DNA of 64,000 bases from Kribbella sandramycini (lineage in GTDB: Bacteria > Actinomycetota > Actinomycetes > Propionibacteriales > Kribbellaceae): contig NZ_JABJRC010000004.1 in assembly GCF_013131805.1 (NCBI RefSeq), positions 124,001 to 188,000 on the forward strand, read 5' to 3'. Every line of letters starts with the position of its first letter. Position 1 is the first letter of the stretch. Position numbers and translations under genes: made by a program. The notes under the pieces were generated by a model. It was given only the letters and a program-made list of their open reading frames with translations. It ran no database searches and was not told where the DNA came from. This document shows positions 60,462 to 64,000 of the stretch, piece after piece.

Positions 60462-60833
60462 TCACTTCTTCTTCTTGCCGGCGATCGCCTTACGACGACC
60501 CTTGCGGCTACGGGCGTTGGTCCGCGTGCGCTGACCACGTACCGGCAGACCGCTGCGGTGCCGGCGACCCTGGTACGACCCGATCTCGATCTTGCGGCGG
60601 ATGTCCGCGGTCACCTCGCGACGGAGGTCACCTTCGATCTTGTAGTTGCCTTCGATCCAGTCCCGGAGCTTCACCAGCTCCTCGTCGCCCAGCTCGTGGA
60701 CGCGCTTGTCACCGGAGATCCCGGTGGCTTCGAGCGTCTTCAGGGCGCGAGTACGACCTACACCGAAGATGTAGGTGAGTGCGACCTCGATGCGCTTGTC
60801 GCGCGGCAGGTCGACTCCTACGAGGCGTGCCAT
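60462..60833 (-). CDS. rpsM: 30S ribosomal protein S13
   Basis: Head protein of 123 residues: [22 protein letters not shown] (split) at the start, [22 protein letters not shown] near the end, and a basic KKKK tail. It is 181 bp downstream of rpmJ, a wider gap than the other alpha-operon spacers. Confidence 0.98.
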   Translation of the reverse strand: MARLVGVDLPRDKRIEVALTYIFGVGRTRALKTLEATGISGDKRVHELGDEELVKLRDWIEGNYKIEGDLRREVTADIRRKIEIGSYQGRRHRSGLPVRGQRTRTNARSRKGRRKAIAGKKKK

Positions 60834-61014
60834 GTGGCGGTGTTCCTTTCGTCGGCAGAGGTGTGGTGGCGCGCCGCGTCCTTGCCCGCCTCGGTGAGAT
60901 GTTCACCGGCAAGGCCCCGGCCTCTGTTCCGGGGGCAGCGCCCAGCGTCGTTCCGGTGCTGGGCGAGCGTGCGCGCTGTGGTGCGAAAGTGCCGTGCTGC
61001 TCGAAAAGGCTTGG

Positions 61015-61128
61015 TCAGCCCTGCCGCTGCTTGTGCCGCGGGTTCTCGCAGATCACCATGACCCGGCCGTGACGGCGGATCACCTTGCACTTGTCGCAGA
61101 TCTTCTTGACGCTCGGATTGACCTTCAT
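61015..61128 (-). CDS. rpmJ: 50S ribosomal protein L36
   Basis: A very short gene of 37 residues read directly from the minus strand: [20 protein letters not shown], then [17 protein letters not shown]. The four zinc ligands (CDKC, ..C..H) are kept, so this is the C+ form. AAGAAGC-rich sequence precedes the ATG at 61128. It lies between infA and rpsM in the conserved order. Confidence 0.97.
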   Translation of the reverse strand: MKVNPSVKKICDKCKVIRRHGRVMVICENPRHKQRQG

Positions 61129-61163
61129 CGAGCTTCTTTCTTCGACAGGTGTTGGTGGTGGTG

Positions 61164-61385
61164 TTACTTGTACCGATAGACGATGCGGCCTCTGGTGAGG
61201 TCGTACGGCGACAGCTCCACGACGACCCGGTCCTCGGGGAGGATCCGGATGTAGTGCTGCCTCATCTTGCCGCTGATGTGCGCGAGCACCTTGTGCCCGT
61301 TGGACAGTTCAACACGGAACATCGCGTTCGGCAGGGCCTCGACGATGGTGCCCTCGAGTTCGATGACTCCCTCTTTTTTGGGCAT
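61164..61385 (-). CDS. infA: Translation initiation factor IF-1
   Basis: OB-fold factor of 73 residues: [20 protein letters not shown], then [21 protein letters not shown] and [21 protein letters not shown] (split). ATG at 61385. In most actinobacteria infA follows map directly; here about 2.3 kb of other genes intervene. Confidence 0.98.
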   Translation of the reverse strand: MPKKEGVIELEGTIVEALPNAMFRVELSNGHKVLAHISGKMRQHYIRILPEDRVVVELSPYDLTRGRIVYRYK

Positions 61386-61417
61386 GTCCTCGCACTTCTG
61401 TAGACGTGACTGACTAT

Positions 61418-61430
61418 GGCTCAATGAGCC
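61418..61430. promoter_or_regulatory. Small palindrome upstream of infA
   Basis: GGCTCA-A-TGAGCC, a perfect 6-bp dyad 33 bp before the infA start. It may be a regulator site or part of the promoter region; no recognised consensus was matched. Confidence 0.35.
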
Positions 61431-61484
61431 AACACCCGAGTCTACGCCACTACCACACCGAAAACCCAATCGGGCGCAACCGGA

Positions 61485-61508
61485 GGTACTTACGTGACTG
61501 TAAGTACC
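61485..61508. promoter_or_regulatory. Perfect operator-like inverted repeat GGTACTTAC-N6-GTAAGTACC
   Basis: Two 9-bp arms with a 6-bp spacer (GTGACT), 55 bp before the imine-reductase-like gene, plus a further half-site GTACTTG at 61523-61529. The GTACTTAC-N6-GTAAGTAC form resembles operators of HxlR-family winged-helix repressors as I remember them. No such regulator is encoded in the window. Confidence 0.65.
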
Positions 61509-61562
61509 CAAGTAGATAGTCGGTACTTGTGCGCCGCCGGGCCGGGCCGGAGGCTCGTGACC

Positions 61563-62423
61563 ATGAAACAACCAGTCACCGTCCTCGGTCTGGGCGCGAT
61601 GGGCGCCGCCCTCGCCCGGGCCTTCCTCGACGCCGGCCACCCCACCACAATCTGGAACCGCACCCCCGGCCGTGCCCCCGAGCTCGACCAGCTCGGCGCC
61701 GTCCGGGCGGACTCCGTCGGGCAGGCGGTCGCCGCCAGCCCGCTCGTCGTCGTCTGCCTGCTCGTCGACGCCACCGTGCACCAGGCGCTGGACGGCGTCG
61801 ACGTCCGCGGCCGGACGATCGTGAACCTGACCAACGGCACCCCGGAGCAGGCTCGCGCCACCGCCGAGCGGTTCGCCGGCGCACGCTATCTGGACGGCGG
61901 GATCATGGCCGTCCCCGAGATGATCGGCGGCCCGGCGGCGTTCATCTTCTACAGCGGTCCGGAAGCTGCCTTCGAGGAGCACCGGGACGCCCTGTCCGCG
62001 CTGGCGCGCCCGGCGTACGTCGGCGCCGATCCCGGCCTGGCCGCCCTGTACGACATCGCCCTGCTGAGCGCGATGTACGGCATGTTCGGCGGCGCCGAGC
62101 ACGCGCTCGCGCTGATCACCAGCGAGCGGATCCCGGCGTCCGCGTTCACCGCCGACTTCCTGTTGCCCTGGCTGACCGCGATGCTCGGCAGCCTGCCGCA
62201 GATCGCCGACACCCTCGACAACGGCGCCGCACCCGGCGCGGCCGGCTCCAACCTCGCGATGCAGGCGGCGGCGTACGACAACCTGATCGACGCCGCACTC
62301 GCGCAGGGCGTGGACCCGATGCTGCTCCGGCCGATGGGCGACCTGATGAAGCGCGCGGTCGCCGAGGGTCACGGCGACGAGGACTCCGCCGTGACGGTCC
62401 GGCTGCTCAGCTCTGCTTCGTAG
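61563..62423 (+). CDS. NAD(P)H-dependent imine-reductase-like oxidoreductase
   Basis: Protein of 286 residues in the 6-phosphogluconate/beta-hydroxyacid dehydrogenase fold. The Rossmann loop is [16 protein letters not shown], with WNRTPGRA (NADPH-type Arg), and the family phrase [13 protein letters not shown] is typical of imine reductases. [22 protein letters not shown] forms the long inter-domain helix. The ATG at 61563 is chosen because homologues start with this strand; the frame runs to 61494 over the palindrome. It is probably repressed through the inverted repeat at 61485-61508. Confidence 0.85.
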   Translation: MKQPVTVLGLGAMGAALARAFLDAGHPTTIWNRTPGRAPELDQLGAVRADSVGQAVAASPLVVVCLLVDATVHQALDGVDVRGRTIVNLTNGTPEQARATAERFAGARYLDGGIMAVPEMIGGPAAFIFYSGPEAAFEEHRDALSALARPAYVGADPGLAALYDIALLSAMYGMFGGAEHALALITSERIPASAFTADFLLPWLTAMLGSLPQIADTLDNGAAPGAAGSNLAMQAAAYDNLIDAALAQGVDPMLLRPMGDLMKRAVAEGHGDEDSAVTVRLLSSAS

Positions 62424-62922
62424 CGGCCCACTGCTCGCCCTCGCGCCAGAGCTGCTCCGGCATCAGGTCGAGCAGGTCGCACGCGGCGTCCAGCTGGGCG
62501 AGGGCGGTCGGGGTGTCCCGGAAGGCGGGGAAGATGGCCACGAAACGGCGGCCTTCACAGCTGAACCCGAACGGCGGGACGGCGGCCAGCGTCTCGACCG
62601 CCCGCGGATGCAGCGCCGCCTCCGCGTGATCCTCCCGGCCGTTGAACAGGTCGTAGCGGACGGCGAGGCCGTCGACCCCGAGCTGGAGCGGTAACAACCC
62701 GGCCGCCGCGACCGCGCCCAGCCCAGCGGGCAGGACCTGTAACGGCGGCAACGGCCGATCGACCTGCAGTTCCAGGAAGTCGAAGCCGAGATCACGCCGG
62801 CGAACCCGGTGCCGGAACCGGCCGGTGACGAACTCCCGACCGCGGTGCCGGCCGGTGGTGACGTCGTCCACCTCGGCCTTCGGATCCAGGTCGAACGGCG
62901 GGAACGGCCAGCGCTCCAGCAA
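62407..62922 (-). CDS. Hypothetical protein, unknown family
   Basis: A reading frame of 171 residues from a TTG at 62922. The in-frame sequence upstream (LGWRTKLAEPE) is bounded by a stop at 62956, so no ATG or GTG start is available. The protein is Pro/Leu/Arg-rich with [23 protein letters not shown] and [16 protein letters not shown] recognise no domain. It overlaps the imine-reductase gene tail by 17 bp and is the last gene of a small minus-strand set with two membrane proteins. Composition is like its neighbours. Confidence 0.55.
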   Translation of the reverse strand: MLERWPFPPFDLDPKAEVDDVTTGRHRGREFVTGRFRHRVRRRDLGFDFLELQVDRPLPPLQVLPAGLGAVAAAGLLPLQLGVDGLAVRYDLFNGREDHAEAALHPRAVETLAAVPPFGFSCEGRRFVAIFPAFRDTPTALAQLDAACDLLDLMPEQLWREGEQWAATKQS

Positions 62923-62955
62923 CTCGGGCTCGGCGAGCTTCGTCCGCCAGCCGAG

Positions 62956-63177
62956 CTAGCGCGCCGCCGCGACCCACGCCTTCCGCTGCCGGCCCTCAGA
63001 AATCCGCATCGCGAGCGTGAACCCCAGCAACACCAGGAACCAGCCGACCATCAGCCAGCCGACCCAGCGTGGTTCGAGCAGCAGCCCCGCGATCACCAGC
63101 GGTACGGCGACCGCGAACCAGATCACGTAGACCAGGGCGGACCCTTGGCGCAGCTGCCACGTGAGCGCCGGCTTCAA
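62956..63177 (-). CDS. Small two-helix membrane protein
   Basis: Protein of 73 residues with two membrane helices (around ALVYVIWFAVAVPLVIAGLLL and WLMVGWFLVLLGFTLAM; the first is split here) and a basic C-terminus. A TTG at 63177 forms TTGA with the upstream stop and has GGAAAG 8 nt before it; a frame to 63216 (86 residues) is the alternative. Unknown function. Confidence 0.6.
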   Translation of the reverse strand: MKPALTWQLRQGSALVYVIWFAVAVPLVIAGLLLEPRWVGWLMVGWFLVLLGFTLAMRISEGRQRKAWVAAAR

Positions 63178-63623
63178 CGGCGCTTTCCGAGGTTGCCCAG
63201 AGCGATGAACGCCCACGGGATCAACAGCCAGACCGGCCAGAAGTGCGGCCAGTGGCCGCTGCCGAGACCGACCACGAACCAGATCACCACGTTGATCGCG
63301 ACCACCGCGGTGAACCCGCCGCCCAGCGCCAGCAGGCCCTTGCCGCGCTGCTGGACCTCCTTGGACCGCTGCGGGAACTCCCCCGGCGCCGGCGCGGGCT
63401 TCTGATCCTGGACGACGGCCGGCGTCTGGTACGTCTTCACCGGCGGGAGGTCGCGTACCAGCGGCTCCAGCTCGCCGTACGTCTTCACGGCGTACAACTG
63501 ATCGAGGCGCGAGGTGAACTCGGGCTGATCGAGCCGGCCGTCCGCGAACGCATCCCGCAGCCGGCCGGCGATCTTGTCCCGGTCGGCTTCGGTGAAACGC
63601 TGGTTCGGCTGGTACTGAGGCAT
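63174..63623 (-). CDS. DUF1707 (SHOCT-like) domain membrane protein
   Basis: Protein of 149 residues. Residues ~7-58 match the actinobacterial DUF1707 pattern: RFTEADRDKIAGRLRDAFADGRLDQPEFTSRLD (split) then AVKTYGELEPLVRDLP. A Pro-rich linker and two membrane helices follow (FTAVVAINVVIWFVVGL and VWLLIPWAFIALG). The ATG at 63623 with CTGGGG upstream is preferred to one at 63644. It leads the small minus-strand set. Confidence 0.82.
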   Translation of the reverse strand: MPQYQPNQRFTEADRDKIAGRLRDAFADGRLDQPEFTSRLDQLYAVKTYGELEPLVRDLPPVKTYQTPAVVQDQKPAPAPGEFPQRSKEVQQRGKGLLALGGGFTAVVAINVVIWFVVGLGSGHWPHFWPVWLLIPWAFIALGNLGKRR

Positions 63624-63652
63624 GACCCCAGTGTGCCTCAGCACCGGTCTGC

Positions 63653-63679
63653 GCGCGTCCCCCGATGGGCGGACGGCGC
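63653..63679 (-). terminator. Imperfect hairpin after map
   Basis: GCGCGTCC (63653-63660) pairs with GGACGGCGC (63671-63679) with one bulge, about 12 bp past the map stop on the minus strand. A weak terminator candidate that would separate map from the inserted genes. Confidence 0.4.
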
Positions 63680-63690
63680 GGGTCCGCCGA

Positions 63691-64000
63691 TCAGTCGGCG
63701 AGCGGGCCGAACGTCACGCCGAGCTCGGCCAGCTTGGCCTCGCCGCCGTCCAGCGCGGTCAGCACCCACGGCCCTTGCGGAGTGAGTGTGAACGTGTGCT
63801 CGGTGTGCGCGGCCGCGCGACCGTCGTCGGTGACGACCGTCCAGTCGTCGTCGAGCGTGTGGTTGTCCTGTTTGCCGAGCGTGATCATCGGCTCGACCGC
63901 CAGCGCCAGCCCCTCGACCAGCTTGGGGCCGCGGCCCGGACGGCCGAAGTTCGGCACGTTCGGCGGCTGGTGCATCGCGGACCCGATCCCGTGGCCGACG
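63691..64000 (-). CDS. map: Methionine aminopeptidase, C-terminal part (continues past the right edge)
   Basis: Removes N-terminal methionine. The frame is open to the window edge and reads VGHGIGSAMHQPPNVPNFG, the M24 signature containing a metal-ligand His, then EPMITLGK (Glu ligand) and AHTEHTFTLT (final Glu ligand). These are type I MetAP features. Only about 103 C-terminal residues are present. Position upstream of infA is the conserved secY-adk-map-infA order. Confidence 0.95.
   Translation of the reverse strand, partial: VGHGIGSAMHQPPNVPNFGRPGRGPKLVEGLALAVEPMITLGKQDNHTLDDDWTVVTDDGRAAAHTEHTFTLTPQGPWVLTALDGGEAKLAELGVTFGPLAD

Noticed and set aside
61164-62372. 402-residue minus-strand frame ending in IF-1
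   Set aside because: Only the last 73 residues are IF-1; the rest is antisense to the imine-reductase-like gene and crosses the intergenic palindromes.
1-64000. tRNA, rRNA, riboswitch, insertion sequence or phage attachment site
   Set aside because: I looked for cloverleaf, T-box, transposase and integrase signals by eye and found none that I could support.

Overview
The window is about 64 kb of very GC-rich chromosomal DNA from an actinobacterium. The evidence is the gene order infA-rpmJ-rpsM-rpsK-rpsD-rpoA-rplQ-truA, the rplM-rpsI-glmM and coaA/acpS/nnr/alr neighbourhoods, actinobacterial extensions on ribosomal proteins S9 and L17, many GTG starts, and dense ATGA/TGATG stop-start overlaps. 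The style resembles Kribbella or another Nocardioidales genus; that genus guess is from memory and has not been checked. I saw no rRNA, tRNA, CRISPR array, transposase or phage gene.

Layout. 0-7.1 kb: housekeeping (alr fragment, nnr, acpS, coaA) interleaved with a HAD phosphatase, a secreted GH12-type glucanase, a META-domain lipoprotein and a LacI regulator. 7.1-7.5 kb: an 83-bp tandem repeat array. 7.6-28.5 kb: an accessory block that reads as a specialised-metabolite gene cluster. 28.5-29.5 kb: a second, 112-bp tandem array. 29.5-36.2 kb: a cell-wall (MurNAc) recycling cluster: murQ, a MurR-type regulator, an AmiE-like serine hydrolase, namZ and nagZ. 36.3-42.8 kb: an LtrA-family protein, a Gfo/Idh oxidoreductase with a divergent LacI regulator and operator, a proline-iminopeptidase-like hydrolase, and a divergent ilvY-ilvC pair with a class II ketol-acid reductoisomerase. 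42.9-45.5 kb: a restriction-modification-like pair of atypical composition. 45.6-57.5 kb: glmM, rpsI, rplM, citrate synthase, a TetR regulator, a GH18-like protein, a membrane protein, an ABC-F ATPase, a SigE-type sigma factor with a linked membrane protein, a methyltransferase and truA. 57.5-61.4 kb: rplQ-rpoA-rpsD-rpsK-rpsM-rpmJ-infA. 61.5-63.6 kb: an imine-reductase-like enzyme and three small genes wedged between infA and map. 63.7 kb to the end: map, cut by the right edge.

The most interesting part is 7.6-28.5 kb. A plus-strand operon carries a 4-hydroxymandelate oxidase (Hmo) homologue and a 4-hydroxyphenylglycine transaminase (HpgT) candidate. A tightly overlapping minus-strand operon carries a 4-hydroxymandelate synthase (HmaS) that has HmaS-type rather than HPPD-type active-site residues. 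Together these are the three steps from 4-hydroxyphenylpyruvate to 4-hydroxyphenylglycine. There is no NRPS. Around them lie three adenylate-forming ligases, two free-standing carrier proteins, a Sfp-type PPTase, one canonical ketosynthase, one ketosynthase whose first catalytic His is Asn, a detached ketosynthase N-terminal-like domain without a catalytic Cys, an orphan E1 alpha/beta pair, an Fe/2OG dioxygenase, a DUF3050 (haem-oxygenase-fold) protein, an ATP-grasp ligase, hydrolases and an MFS exporter. I infer a modular-enzyme-free pathway that builds a product from a (4-hydroxy)phenylglycine or (4-hydroxy)benzoylformate unit; the product is unknown.
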